Shown piece after piece: positions 26,464 to 36,109 of a stretch of DNA of 64,000 nucleotides. The DNA is from Trinickia violacea (GTDB lineage Bacteria; Pseudomonadota; Gammaproteobacteria; Burkholderiales; Burkholderiaceae), in assembly GCF_005280735.1 (NCBI RefSeq), contig NZ_CP040078.1:2418001-2482000 (forward strand), written 5' to 3'. The notes below the pieces were generated by a model. That model searched no databases, was not told where the DNA came from, and saw only the letters and a list, made by a program, of their open reading frames with translations. The position numbers were made by a program, and so were the translations under genes. Within the stretch, counting starts at the first letter, position 1; each line of letters opens with the position of its first letter.

Positions 26464-27864
26464 ATGAATGAACAGAATTCCGAACACGGCTGCGCGCAGG
26501 TTACACACCTGCACCAATCCGGGCTGCCGCGCGGACGCATTGCGGAGGCGCCGAGCGTTTCGCTGCGCGCCCCCCGCTCACTCGCCGACACGGGTTTGCC
26601 GCCCGTGTTCGTGGGCCGCCTCGTGCTCAAGTCCACGCTCTTGAACGGCAAGTCGAGTTTCTCCGATCTCTCCGAGCGGCACCGGCTTCCGGTCTCGGTG
26701 CTCGAGGACGTACTGGCGTTCCTCGTGCGCGAGCGACTTGCCGAGATTACCCATCGCGGCGCCACCGACATCGACGTTCATTTCCGCCTCACGGAAGCCG
26801 GACGTGACCTTGCTGTCGATGAAATCTCGCGTTGCAGCTACTGCGGCCCGGCACCCGTTGCATACGAGAACTATGTCGAGATCGTGCGCGAGCACTCGGT
26901 GCGCCGGCAGCGCATCTCGCAGTCCGACGTACGCGCCGCGTTCCGTGACCTGCGCATCGACCCTGCCTTGTTGGATGCGGCTGCCGCCTCGCTCAACGCC
27001 GGGCGGCCGTTGCTGCTGTACGGCCCGGCCGGCAGCGGCAAGACGTTCCTCGCCGAACGGCTCGGACTGCTGCTGCAAGGGGACGTGCCGATTCCGTACG
27101 CCATCTACGTCAGCGGCGAGATCGTGCAGCTGTACGACCCGCTGCTGCACCACGACGCCCCCGCGGCCAGCTCCGCGGCCGCAGGCGACAAGCGCTGGCG
27201 CATGTGCCGCCGGCCCGTCGTGATCTCGGGCGGCGAGTTGACGCTCGAGGGGCTCGATCTGCGCTATGACGCCGCTGCGGGCTTTTATCAGGCGCCGCCG
27301 CACATGAAGGCAAACATGGGCCTCTATATCGTCGACGACCTCGGACGCCAACGAGTCGCCGCGCAGGACCTGCTCAACCGCTGGATCATGCCGCTCGATC
27401 GTGCCGTCGACTTGTTCACCCTGCAGTCGGGCTCGCGCTTCTCCGCGCCGTTCGACGTGTGGCCGGTGTTCTCGAGCAATCTCGATCCCGCCGCGATCGG
27501 CGACGAAGCGTTCTTGCGCCGCCTCGGCTCGAAGCTGCATATCGGTCCACTGCCGCTCGATAGCTACCGGGCCGTGTTCGAAGCGCGTTGCGCCTCGCTG
27601 GGGCTCGCCGTCACGCCAAGTGCGTTCGACTACCTGCTGCACAACCTGCACATGGTGAACGGCAAGCCGTTTCTCGCCTGTTACCCGGGCGACCTGCTCA
27701 GCCTGGTGAACGCGTCCGTGGACTACCGCGGTGCCGCGCGCGAAGTGACCGAAGAAGGGTTGCGCGAAGCGTGGGACAGCTACTTCGGTGCGGTCACGGA
27801 TCACAACAGCCGTTATCCGCCGGCCATCGAACGACCCGGCAAAAAGCTTGCCGCCGGCGAATAG
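26464..27864 (+). CDS. AAA+ ATPase with N-terminal winged-helix-like domain, tad-associated
   Basis: A 466-residue ATPase. Walker A GPAGSGKT is at 187-194, Walker B is near 286-292 (GLYIVDDLG), and an Arg-rich sensor region follows (AFLRRLGSKLHIG). Residues about 50-120 look like a winged helix (LPVSVLEDVLAFLVRERLAEI, RLTEAGRDLA in part). It is not one of the canonical Caulobacter or Aggregatibacter tad genes but lies between tadV and rcpC with normal spacing, so it is probably a chaperone or regulator of the pilus. MoxR-like remodelling is one option. Confidence 0.75.
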   Translation: MNEQNSEHGCAQVTHLHQSGLPRGRIAEAPSVSLRAPRSLADTGLPPVFVGRLVLKSTLLNGKSSFSDLSERHRLPVSVLEDVLAFLVRERLAEITHRGATDIDVHFRLTEAGRDLAVDEISRCSYCGPAPVAYENYVEIVREHSVRRQRISQSDVRAAFRDLRIDPALLDAAAASLNAGRPLLLYGPAGSGKTFLAERLGLLLQGDVPIPYAIYVSGEIVQLYDPLLHHDAPAASSAAAGDKRWRMCRRPVVISGGELTLEGLDLRYDAAAGFYQAPPHMKANMGLYIVDDLGRQRVAAQDLLNRWIMPLDRAVDLFTLQSGSRFSAPFDVWPVFSSNLDPAAIGDEAFLRRLGSKLHIGPLPLDSYRAVFEARCASLGLAVTPSAFDYLLHNLHMVNGKPFLACYPGDLLSLVNASVDYRGAAREVTEEGLREAWDSYFGAVTDHNSRYPPAIERPGKKLAAGE

Positions 27865-27897
27865 GCCGGCGCCCCATGATCCACGAGGAGTCTTGCC

Positions 27898-28737
27898 ATG
27901 AAAAACAGTCGCGCTCTCATCATGCTGGCGATGGCCATGCTGGCCGGCCTGGCCGCCGTCGTATTCGCATCTCGATGGTTGATGCACACCTCGTCGGGTT
28001 CGATGACGACCGTCGCCGTCGCAGTAGACGACATCAATCTTGGCCAGCCGCTTAGCTCGAACCTGATTCGCACCGTCAGCTGGCCCACGTCCAGTGTTCC
28101 TCCGGGCTCATTCGCCGACGTGAAGGCGCTCGACGGTCGCGTTGTGCGCACGAGTCTCGCTCGCGGCGAGCCGGTGCTCGAATCGAAGCTCGCGCCGCTT
28201 GGCACGAAAGGCGGCCTCTCTGCCGTCATCAACGACGGCGATCGGGCGATCACGGTCCGCGTGAACGACGTGATCGGCGTGGCGGGCTTCGCATTGCCGG
28301 GTAACTACGTCGACGTCATCGTCAACACGCAACAACCCGAAAGCAAGAACGACCAGCAACAGAGCATCTCGAAGATCGTGCTCGAGAAGATCCTGGTCCT
28401 CGCCGTGGCCCAGCAAGTCAGTCGCGACGACACGCAGCCGAAGGTCGTCAACGCGGTCACGCTCGAAGTCACGCCCGATCAGGCGGAAAAGCTCGATCTC
28501 GCGCGCAGCGTCGGCACGTTGTCGCTGGTTCTGCGCAATCAGGTCGACAAGGACACGCTGACCACGAAGGGCGCAACCAAGCTCACGCTGCTTGGCACGC
28601 CGCCGGTACCGGCGTCGGCGCCCGCAGCCGCGCCGCGGCCAGCGCGCGTGCGCTATGCACGCGCCGAGCACGCCGAATCGAAGCGCGACTGTGTCGGCGT
28701 GCTCGCCGGTGTCAAGGGCAGCGTCGAATGCTTTTAA
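27898..28737 (+). CDS. cpaB: Flp pilus assembly protein RcpC/CpaB
   Basis: A 279-residue periplasmic protein anchored by an N-terminal helix (ALIMLAMAMLAGLAAVVFA). A SAF-type domain follows (VAVDDINLGQPL through GRVVRTSLARGEPV) and then the RcpC block DRAITVRVNDVIGVAGFALPG in part, and GNYVDVIV. RcpC helps secretin assembly or pilus gating. It starts 31 nt after the ATPase stop. The Ala/Pro-rich end is typical. Confidence 0.92.
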   Translation: MKNSRALIMLAMAMLAGLAAVVFASRWLMHTSSGSMTTVAVAVDDINLGQPLSSNLIRTVSWPTSSVPPGSFADVKALDGRVVRTSLARGEPVLESKLAPLGTKGGLSAVINDGDRAITVRVNDVIGVAGFALPGNYVDVIVNTQQPESKNDQQQSISKIVLEKILVLAVAQQVSRDDTQPKVVNAVTLEVTPDQAEKLDLARSVGTLSLVLRNQVDKDTLTTKGATKLTLLGTPPVPASAPAAAPRPARVRYARAEHAESKRDCVGVLAGVKGSVECF

Positions 28738-28840
28738 CGCACGCGGCGCCGCGGCACGCTGACATTTAGCCGCGTCGCACGATGCAGGCAGGTATGAAAA
28801 ATCACGATGCGCACGCATCGAGTAACGGGGGCATGACGAA

Positions 28841-30778
28841 ATGAAAACGAGACTGGAGTTCTCATCCGACCGGGGTCCGCGCCGCAGCAAGCTGAGCAGC
28901 GCGGTCATGGCCGCCATGTTGGGCGCGGGGCTGCTGGCTACGCAGCCGGGCAGCGCGCAAGTCGTCGTCGAGAGCGGCGCGCTCGCCAAGGGCAACACCG
29001 TCGCGGTGACGCAAATGGGCCGCAGCCCGACGAAATTGACCATCGCCGCGGCATCCACGCCAGCCGGCGCTCCACGCCCGGCCGCAATCCCGCAGCCTCC
29101 CGTCGCCGAGGGTCCGCTGCGCGGCCCGAACTGCGTCGGCGAGATCCGCGGCGAAACCACCGTCGTCGTGCCGCTCGGCAAGTCGATGCTCGTGCCCACG
29201 GACGAGCCGGTGCGCAACCGGACCCTAGGCAATCCCGCGATCGCGCAGGCAACCATGGTGTCGCCGCAAAGGCTTTACATTCTCGGCCAGTCGGTCGGCA
29301 CGACCAACATGATCATCCAGGGAAGAAGCGGCGCGTGCCAGATCATCGACGTCGTCGTCAACGTGGACGCGGGCGGGCTGCAGGCATCGCTGTCGCAGTT
29401 GATGCCCAACGAACGCAATATTCGGGTGTCAACGGCCGCAAATAACCTTGTTCTCCTCGGCCGCGTGTCGAGCGCGCAGGCAGCGCAAGAAGCGCTCGAT
29501 ATCGCAAAGGCGTACACCCAGAGCAGCGGCACAGACGACCCAAGCAAAAGCGGCGGCGTGCTGAACATGATGACGGTCGATTCGCCGCAGCAAGTGATGC
29601 TCGAAGTGAAGGTCGCGGAAGTGTCGAAGACACTGATCGATCAGCTCGGCTCGTCGCTGACCCTTCAGGGCGGGTTCGGCTCGTGGACCGGCTCCCTCGT
29701 GAGCACCTTGCTGTCGGGCGCTTCCACCATCCTGACGGGCACCAAGTCGAACAACCTGCCGATTTCGATGTCCATCGACGCGCAAAAGACCGACAACCTC
29801 ACCAAGATCCTGGCCGAGCCGAATCTCGTCACGATCACCGGCCAGGAAGCCTCGTTCCTCGCCGGCGGCAGGGTGTTCATTCCCGTGCCGCAAAGCAACG
29901 CCAACGGCGGAACCACGATCACGCTTCAAGAGGAAGAGTTCGGCGTCGGGCTCAAATTCACGCCGACGGTGCTCGGCAACGGCCGCATCAACCTGAAGGT
30001 CGCGCCGGAAGTGTCAGAGCTCTCGCCGACGGGCGTAACGGTAACCGCTACCGGCACGAGCAGCACGGCGATCCTGCCGCTCATCAACACACGCCGCGCG
30101 TCGACGACCGTGCAAATGAACGACGGTGAATCGTTCGCGATCGGCGGGCTCATCAGCAACAATGTCACGGGCGCCCTCAAGGCATTTCCGGGTCTCGGCG
30201 AGTTGCCCATAATCGGGGCGCTCCTGCGCAGCACGTCGTTCCAGCAGGACCGCACGGAGCTCGTGTTCGTCGTCACGCCGCATCTCATCAAGCCGCTTCC
30301 GAACCAGAACTATCCGTTGCCGACCGACAGCTTTACGCAGCCCAACGAGGCCGACGTGTATGCCACAGGCGACATGGAAGGCCGCGGCGCCTCGCGCGCG
30401 AAAAGCGCGGCTCCGGCGAGCGGCGCACCAGGCAACTCGTCGACGCAGCCGCCCGCTCCGGCGGGCTCGCAAGCGGGCGTGCCGTCGCCGGCACCGGTGC
30501 CGCGCGCGCCGACGGCTCCGGCCGATGCGCGGCTTGCGCCGCATGACCCGCCCCACGCCGGCCCGGCGCCCGCTTCGCCGAGTTCGCCGAGTTCGCCCGA
30601 TACCGCCAAGCAGCAAACGAGCGCCGTCCAGCCGCCCGCGAGCCAATCCGCACCGGCACCAGACGCGCAGGCGGCACGCGTCGCGCGCATTGAAGCGGAC
30701 GCCGCCCGGATCGCCGAGCAAGAGAAGCAGCGCGCGATCGCGATATCGAGCGCGTCAAACGGGACGATCAAGCAGTGA
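28841..30778 (+). CDS. cpaC: Flp pilus outer-membrane secretin RcpA/CpaC with low-complexity tail
   Basis: A 645-residue secretin forming the outer-membrane pore for the Flp pilus. Signal region ends near GSAQ. The N-domain has GKSMLVPTDEPV and NTTNMIIQGRSG-like text (VGTTNMIIQG), followed by N1 (NIRVSTAANNLVLLGRVSS in part) and the secretin core with VMLEVKVAEVSKT, LAEPNLVTITGQ and ELVFVVTPHLIKPL. The last 130 or so residues are Pro/Ala/Ser-rich and not part of the pore; the usual family ends soon after the core. The tail may reach the cell surface or bind peptidoglycan. Confidence 0.93.
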   Translation: MKTRLEFSSDRGPRRSKLSSAVMAAMLGAGLLATQPGSAQVVVESGALAKGNTVAVTQMGRSPTKLTIAAASTPAGAPRPAAIPQPPVAEGPLRGPNCVGEIRGETTVVVPLGKSMLVPTDEPVRNRTLGNPAIAQATMVSPQRLYILGQSVGTTNMIIQGRSGACQIIDVVVNVDAGGLQASLSQLMPNERNIRVSTAANNLVLLGRVSSAQAAQEALDIAKAYTQSSGTDDPSKSGGVLNMMTVDSPQQVMLEVKVAEVSKTLIDQLGSSLTLQGGFGSWTGSLVSTLLSGASTILTGTKSNNLPISMSIDAQKTDNLTKILAEPNLVTITGQEASFLAGGRVFIPVPQSNANGGTTITLQEEEFGVGLKFTPTVLGNGRINLKVAPEVSELSPTGVTVTATGTSSTAILPLINTRRASTTVQMNDGESFAIGGLISNNVTGALKAFPGLGELPIIGALLRSTSFQQDRTELVFVVTPHLIKPLPNQNYPLPTDSFTQPNEADVYATGDMEGRGASRAKSAAPASGAPGNSSTQPPAPAGSQAGVPSPAPVPRAPTAPADARLAPHDPPHAGPAPASPSSPSSPDTAKQQTSAVQPPASQSAPAPDAQAARVARIEADAARIAEQEKQRAIAISSASNGTIKQ

Positions 30779-30799
30779 CGTGATACCAAGGGGAATCTC

Positions 30800-31114
30800 A
30801 TGAAACTCGATTGCATTGTTTTCGCACGCCGGGCACTCCTCATCGTGTCGGCCTGCGCAGTGCTCGGCGGCTGCATGTCGAGCTCGCCGATCTGGGACGC
30901 GCATTTCGGCGAATCCGTCAGAGCCATCACCCGGGCGCAAATCATCGATCCGCAGGCCGGCGAGCACCGGCCGTCGACGCCCGGCATCGATGGTAATTCC
31001 GCTGCTTCGGCAATGGACGCATACGATAAGTCGTTTAAAGCGCCCGTGCCGGCAGCCAATCCGTTCGTCATCGGCATCGGCGGTGGCAGCGGTGCCGGTG
31101 GCGGCGGACAGTGA
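30800..31114 (+). CDS. Small tad-locus lipoprotein
   Basis: A 104-residue protein with a lipobox LGGC (Cys 25) after a hydrophobic signal. The mature part contains DAHFGESVRAITRAQIIDP and a Gly-rich end. Its position between the secretin and TadG suggests a pilotin-like or RcpB/CpaD-like role in secretin assembly, but I see no firm homology to either. It starts 21 nt after the secretin stop. Confidence 0.8.
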   Translation: MKLDCIVFARRALLIVSACAVLGGCMSSSPIWDAHFGESVRAITRAQIIDPQAGEHRPSTPGIDGNSAASAMDAYDKSFKAPVPAANPFVIGIGGGSGAGGGGQ

Positions 31115-31137
31115 TACCCATGCAGACGGAGATGATC

Positions 31138-32400
31138 ATGCGTCGCGAACTTCAATCCCGTGTGCAACGCCGGACTCGTCAGTCCGAGCGCGGTGCCGTG
31201 GCCGTACTCGTGGCACTCGCACTCGTCGCGCTCATTGGAGCTGTCGGGCTCGCGCTCGATCTCGGCAAGCTCTATGTCGTCAAAAGCGAATTGCAGAACA
31301 GTGCAGATTCGTGCGCATTGGCTGCGGCCCGCGACCTGACGGGAGCAACGATCAACCTCTCCGTCTCCGAGGCGTCCGGCATTACCGCCGGACACCTCAA
31401 CTACGCATTCTTCCAGAGCTCCCCGGTGCAACTGGCCGTCAACAACAACGTGACGTTCACCGATGCGCTGACCGACCCGTTCCTGCCGAAAAACTCGGTC
31501 ACCAATCCGTCGACAATCAAGTACGTGCAGTGCACCACCTCGCTCTCGAACATCGCGAACTGGTTCATCCAGGTACTCGACATGCTGCCGGGCGTGAATG
31601 TCGCCAACGCGTCGGTGTCGGCCAACGCGGTGGCCACGATCAGCCCCGCGCAAACCACGTGCGCGATTCCGGTATTCGTCTGCAAGGCAGGCACCCAGGT
31701 CACCCCGGCAATTCCCAATCAAAGCTATACGCCGGGCCAGTGGATCGCATCGAAAGCCGGCTCGCCGCCCAGTTACGGGAACGGTAACTTCGGGTGGGCC
31801 GCGCTCAACGGCACCACAAACGCGAACGACATCAGGAACGAGCTGACCAGCAACTACTGCAACCTCCCGGCCATTGGCTCGACCGTCGGCTCCCCGGGCA
31901 ACAAGCTCACGGACGACGGCGCTTGGAACTCACGTTTCGGCATCTATCAGAACCCGTACTCGCAATCGAGCGATGCGACCGATTTCACGGGATATGCGTA
32001 CACGGCCCATAGCTGGCTAGCGCAAGCCAACGCATACAGCGACTTCGTCAGCAAGCGGGCCACGTTCACGGCGTATCAGGGTGACGGGAACGGGACCACG
32101 CAATCAGGTCTGACATTGAAGGGTTCCTCTTCGGGCACCGTCTACACGGCTGGCGCCGACCGGCGCCTCGCGCTCGCCCCCGAGGTCGACTGCGGCCAGC
32201 TATTGGTCCCGGGGGGGCACTCCGCAAATATTCTCCAGTGGGATTGCGTCCTGATGCTCGATCCGATGGACAAGGCGGGCGACCCGGTTCATCTGGAGTA
32301 CGAAGGCAACACAACGGACCCGACCATGCCGTGCGCGACGCACGGTATCCCGGGCAACAGTTCATCGGTCGGGCCGCTGGTTCCGGTTCTGGTGCAATAG
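31138..32400 (+). CDS. tadG: TadG-like pilus assembly protein
   Basis: About 420 residues with an N-terminal Tad-type segment (ERGAVAVLVALALVALIGAVG, then LDLGKLYVVKSELQNSADS), the mark of TadG-related proteins. The large periplasmic remainder is Asn/Thr/Ser-rich with several cysteines and no visible VWA metal motif. I chose the ATG at 31138 (GGAG 6 nt upstream); ATGs at 31120 and a GTG at 31111 overlapping the lipoprotein stop are alternatives. It precedes two TadE-like genes, the usual order. Confidence 0.88.
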   Translation: MRRELQSRVQRRTRQSERGAVAVLVALALVALIGAVGLALDLGKLYVVKSELQNSADSCALAAARDLTGATINLSVSEASGITAGHLNYAFFQSSPVQLAVNNNVTFTDALTDPFLPKNSVTNPSTIKYVQCTTSLSNIANWFIQVLDMLPGVNVANASVSANAVATISPAQTTCAIPVFVCKAGTQVTPAIPNQSYTPGQWIASKAGSPPSYGNGNFGWAALNGTTNANDIRNELTSNYCNLPAIGSTVGSPGNKLTDDGAWNSRFGIYQNPYSQSSDATDFTGYAYTAHSWLAQANAYSDFVSKRATFTAYQGDGNGTTQSGLTLKGSSSGTVYTAGADRRLALAPEVDCGQLLVPGGHSANILQWDCVLMLDPMDKAGDPVHLEYEGNTTDPTMPCATHGIPGNSSSVGPLVPVLVQ

Positions 32401-32411
32401 ACGAGGCGACC

Positions 32412-32960
32412 ATGAAAACCCGCTCCTCCTCGCGCAAGTGCATGCACGGCGCAGCCGCCGTCGAGTTGGCGCTGATGCTGATTGTGCTCGTTCCGCTTGC
32501 CCTCGGAGTGGCCGAGTTCGGCCACGCGATCTCGCAGTACGAAACGCTCACCAAGGGCACGCGCGACGCGGCGCGCTACCTCTCGACGTACCTGCCGAGC
32601 GACCCGGCGTACCCGCTTGCGCAGGCGCAGTGCCTCGCCGTGTACGGCAGCGCGACCTGCCCCACCGGCAACGCCACGCCGCTCGTCACCGGCCTCACGA
32701 CATCGATGGTCGTGGTGTGCGACGCCGTAAACACCACGAATTGCCAGGACACGACGGACCCGACCCTGTTCGCCAGCGTACCGACCTACGACTCGAACAA
32801 CGGCGCGGCCGGTGGCACTCAGTCGGGCAGCATCAACGTGGTCGAGGTCAAGATCAAAGGCTTCAAGTACCAGCCGATCGAGCCGTTCTTCAATCCGACG
32901 CTCAATCTCGCGCAACTGATCTTCAACGACATCTTCACCGTCATGAGGCAAGTATCATGA
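32412..32960 (+). CDS. tadE: TadE-like pseudopilin
   Basis: A 182-residue pseudopilin. The N-terminus HGAAAVELALMLIVLVPLAL carries the TadE-type Glu in a hydrophobic helix, followed by AEFGHAISQYETLTKGTRDAARYL, split between the helix and globular head. Several Cys in the head could form disulfides. GAGG lies 5 nt before the ATG, and the stop overlaps the next gene (ATGA). Confidence 0.9.
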   Translation: MKTRSSSRKCMHGAAAVELALMLIVLVPLALGVAEFGHAISQYETLTKGTRDAARYLSTYLPSDPAYPLAQAQCLAVYGSATCPTGNATPLVTGLTTSMVVVCDAVNTTNCQDTTDPTLFASVPTYDSNNGAAGGTQSGSINVVEVKIKGFKYQPIEPFFNPTLNLAQLIFNDIFTVMRQVS

Positions 32961-33433
32961 GCACTGTCATGGAGCAGCGTGCTGGCGCCATCCGTTCGCG
33001 GCGGCGCAGGGAGCGCGGCGCCGCCATGGTCGAGTTCGCGCTCGTCGCGGCCGTCTTCTGCACGCTCCTGATCGGCGCCTTCGAGTTCGCCCGCGTGTTG
33101 TTCTACTGGAATACGGCCGGTGAAGCGATGCGCCTCGGCGCGCGCACCGCCGTCGTATGCGACGCGGACGCATCGGTGATCAAATCGAAGATCACCTCGT
33201 TGCTGCCCCTCCTCGCCAACTCGAACGTGACGCTGAGCTACACGCCGGCCGGCTGCGACTCGGATCCGACCACGGCGCGCAACACCTGCACGTTCGTCAC
33301 AGTCAGCGTCACTAACGTACAGGTGCAGACGATGATTCCATTCGTCCCCCTCACGCTCACGATGCCGCCACTCAGCACCACGTTGCCGCGCGAGAGTCTC
33401 ACGACGGCCACGGGCGGCACAGTCTGTCAATAA
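32957..33433 (+). CDS. tadF: Second TadE/TadF-like pseudopilin
   Basis: A 158-residue pseudopilin, ERGAAMVEFALVAAVFCTLLIG followed by FEFARVLFYWNTAGEAMRLGAR. It is coupled to the previous gene by an ATGA overlap, with GAGG about 8 nt upstream. TadE and TadF usually occur as such a pair. With the orphan at 15.8 kb, three TadE-like proteins serve this region. Confidence 0.88.
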   Translation: MSTVMEQRAGAIRSRRRRERGAAMVEFALVAAVFCTLLIGAFEFARVLFYWNTAGEAMRLGARTAVVCDADASVIKSKITSLLPLLANSNVTLSYTPAGCDSDPTTARNTCTFVTVSVTNVQVQTMIPFVPLTLTMPPLSTTLPRESLTTATGGTVCQ

Positions 33434-33460
33434 TTTTCGATAGTTCGGCGGGACACCATC

Positions 33461-34669
33461 ATGATCGATCTCCTGAGCATTTCCAAGGACGCCACGCGGC
33501 TCGCCGAGGTCGCGCGCCTGATCGGCGAATGCGGCAACTACCGGGGGACGCGTGCCGTCGCCACCCCGTCCCAGCTCCTCGAGCGAGGGGACAGTCTCGA
33601 CGCGTTCGACGTCCTGATCGTCGATGCCCTATCGCTTCAGGACGCCGACTTGCCGGTCGTCGCCGATTTGTGCCACCGGCATGGGCATCTCACATGCATT
33701 CTGCTGATTCCGGATGCGTCGCCGGAGACGCTCATTGCCGCGATGCGCGCCGGCTTTCGCGACGTGATCCACTGGCCGCTCGATCAGCGCGCGCTTCGCG
33801 ACGCGCTGCAGCGTGCAGAAAACCGGCGTGCGCTGCACGACACGCACGAGACCCGTATCGTGTCGTTCATGTCATGCAAGGGCGGGACGGGGACGAGTTT
33901 CATTGCCAGCAACGTCGCGCACGCGCTTTCGACGACGCTGCAAAAGCGCGTGTTGCTGATCGACCTCAATCAACTGTTCGGCGACGCCGCCTTTCTTGTT
34001 ACGAACGAAACACCGCCTTCGACGCTGCCGCAGATGTGCGGGCAGATCGCGCGGATGGATTCCGCCTTCCTCGACGCTTGCCTGCTTCATGGCAATGACA
34101 GGTTCGATCTACTCGCCGGCGCGGGCGATCCGGTCAAGGCTGCCGACATCAAGTTGGAAACACTCGAATGGATCCTGGGCGTTGCGGTACCCCGCTACGA
34201 CTTCGTGATCTTCGATCTCGGCCAGAGCATCAATCAGCTTTCGATACTCGCGCTCGATCGCAGCGACGAAATCCACATCGTATTGCAGCCCAGCATGCCG
34301 CACGTGCGCGCAGGGCGACGCCTGCAGGAAATCCTGGCGTCGCTCGGCTATTCCGCCGACCGGATGCGGCTGTTGCTGAACCGGCATTCCCGCCACGGCG
34401 AACGTGCGCGTGCCGCGATGGAGGAAGTCCTGGGCATGCAACCCTACGAGGTGCTTCCGGAGGACGCCGCGACCGTGGCCGCAGCGATGAACGAAGGGGT
34501 GCCGGTGTCACAGATCGCCCGTAACAGCGGCGTGGCACGCAGTGTGCAGAAGCTCGCGCAAAACATCGTCAACCACGGGCCCGCGCCCACGCGCGCCCAC
34601 GCACGCGGCGAGTCATTGGTCACCCGCTTCTTCGGCCGCAATGCGAACCCGAAGCTCAAGACCATGTAA
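33461..34669 (+). CDS. tadZ: TadZ/CpaE pilus localisation ATPase
   Basis: A 402-residue protein with an N-terminal atypical receiver domain (residues 1-120, FDVLIVDALSLQ) and a MinD/ParA-type ATPase whose deviant Walker A is KGGTGTS (140-146); DLNQLFGDAAF is the A' region and FVIFDLGQSINQL the Walker B region. TadZ places the Tad machine at the cell pole. Normal spacing within the operon. Confidence 0.93.
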   Translation: MIDLLSISKDATRLAEVARLIGECGNYRGTRAVATPSQLLERGDSLDAFDVLIVDALSLQDADLPVVADLCHRHGHLTCILLIPDASPETLIAAMRAGFRDVIHWPLDQRALRDALQRAENRRALHDTHETRIVSFMSCKGGTGTSFIASNVAHALSTTLQKRVLLIDLNQLFGDAAFLVTNETPPSTLPQMCGQIARMDSAFLDACLLHGNDRFDLLAGAGDPVKAADIKLETLEWILGVAVPRYDFVIFDLGQSINQLSILALDRSDEIHIVLQPSMPHVRAGRRLQEILASLGYSADRMRLLLNRHSRHGERARAAMEEVLGMQPYEVLPEDAATVAAAMNEGVPVSQIARNSGVARSVQKLAQNIVNHGPAPTRAHARGESLVTRFFGRNANPKLKTM

Positions 34670-34689
34670 GAAACGACTAGGAGAGCACC

Positions 34690-36057
34690 ATGTCTTTGCG
34701 TGAACAGATATCCTCACAATTGGTGAAGCCATTCGGAGAACGAAACGGCGGAGCGAACTCGCACAAGGGGATGGCTAGCACCGCATATCAGCAACTCAAG
34801 CGAGAGGTCCATCATTTGGTGCTCGAGCACGTCGAACTGGAACGTCTCTCGAGACTTCCGGTCGATCAGGTCCGTCAGGAAATCGGCACCCTTATCGGAC
34901 GCATTCTCGAAGAAGAGAAAGCACCCGCCAACGATGTTGAACGCAAGCAACTGGTCGTCGACGTGTATGACGAGATGTTCGGCTTCGGTCCGCTCGAAGT
35001 GCTGCTTCGCGACCCGACCGTATCCGACATTCTCGTCAATACGTCCAAGCAGACGTACGTCGAACGCAAGGGCCGGCTCGAATTGACCGACGTGACGTTC
35101 TACGACGACGCGCACTTGATGAAAGTGATCGAGAAGATCGTTTCGCGCGTCGGACGGCGCATCGACGAATCGAGCCCAATGGTCGATGCGCGCCTGCCGG
35201 ATGGCTCGCGGGTCAATGCAATCATCCCGCCCACCGCGGTGGACGGGCCGCTCGTGTCGATCCGGCGCTTTGCTGTGAATCCGCTGCAGGTGTCTGACCT
35301 GATCCAGCTGCAGACCCTCACGCCGCCGATGGCGGAGCTGCTCGATGCGCTAGCGCGCGCGAAAGTCAACATCCTCATTTCGGGCGGCACCGGCAGCGGC
35401 AAGACGACCCTTTTGAACATTCTGTCCGGCTTTATTCCGGCCGACGAGCGCATCGTGACAATCGAAGACGCGGCGGAACTGCAACTGCGGCAGCCGCATG
35501 TGCTCAGACTCGAGACGCGTCCGCCGAACATCGAGGGACGCGGCGAGGTCACGCAGCGCACACTCGTGCGCAACGCCCTGCGGATGCGCCCCGATCGCAT
35601 CATTCTCGGGGAAGTGCGCGGCGCGGAAGCGCTCGACATGCTGGCCGCCATGAATACCGGCCATGAGGGTTCCCTTGCCACGATCCACGCGAACACGCCG
35701 CGCGATGCGCTCACGCGTCTCGAGAACATGATCAGCCTTGGTGGCATGTCGCTTCCGCCGAAGACGATGCGCCAGCAGATCGCGTCAGCGATCTCGGTGG
35801 TCATCCAGGCCTCCCGGCTAAACGACGGTCGGCGCAAGATCGTCAGCATTCAGGAGCTGACCGGCATGGAAGGGGAGATCATCAACATGCAGGAGGTGTT
35901 TACGTTCAAGCGAACCGGAGTCGACCAGAACGGCACCGTGCGCGGCCATTTTTGCGCGACCGGCGTGCGGCCGAAATTCGTCGAGCGGCTGCAGGCATTC
36001 GGCATCAGCCTGCCGGATCAGATCTACGACCCCTCACGACGCTTCGAAACCACGTGA
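34690..36057 (+). CDS. tadA: TadA/CpaF secretion ATPase
   Basis: A 455-residue hexameric ATPase that powers Flp pilus extension and probably retraction. Walker A GGTGSGKT is near 232-239, the Asp box is TIEDAAELQL, Walker B is RMRPDRIILGEVRG and the His box is HEGSLATIHANTP. The N-terminal TadA-specific region contains PLEVLLRDPTVSDILVNT. GGAG lies before the ATG, 20 nt after the TadZ stop. Confidence 0.96.
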   Translation: MSLREQISSQLVKPFGERNGGANSHKGMASTAYQQLKREVHHLVLEHVELERLSRLPVDQVRQEIGTLIGRILEEEKAPANDVERKQLVVDVYDEMFGFGPLEVLLRDPTVSDILVNTSKQTYVERKGRLELTDVTFYDDAHLMKVIEKIVSRVGRRIDESSPMVDARLPDGSRVNAIIPPTAVDGPLVSIRRFAVNPLQVSDLIQLQTLTPPMAELLDALARAKVNILISGGTGSGKTTLLNILSGFIPADERIVTIEDAAELQLRQPHVLRLETRPPNIEGRGEVTQRTLVRNALRMRPDRIILGEVRGAEALDMLAAMNTGHEGSLATIHANTPRDALTRLENMISLGGMSLPPKTMRQQIASAISVVIQASRLNDGRRKIVSIQELTGMEGEIINMQEVFTFKRTGVDQNGTVRGHFCATGVRPKFVERLQAFGISLPDQIYDPSRRFETT

Positions 36058-36109
36058 TCAGCATAGCCCGACGCTTCGGCTGACCCTCTCAAGGTCTCAG
36101 GAGACCTGT

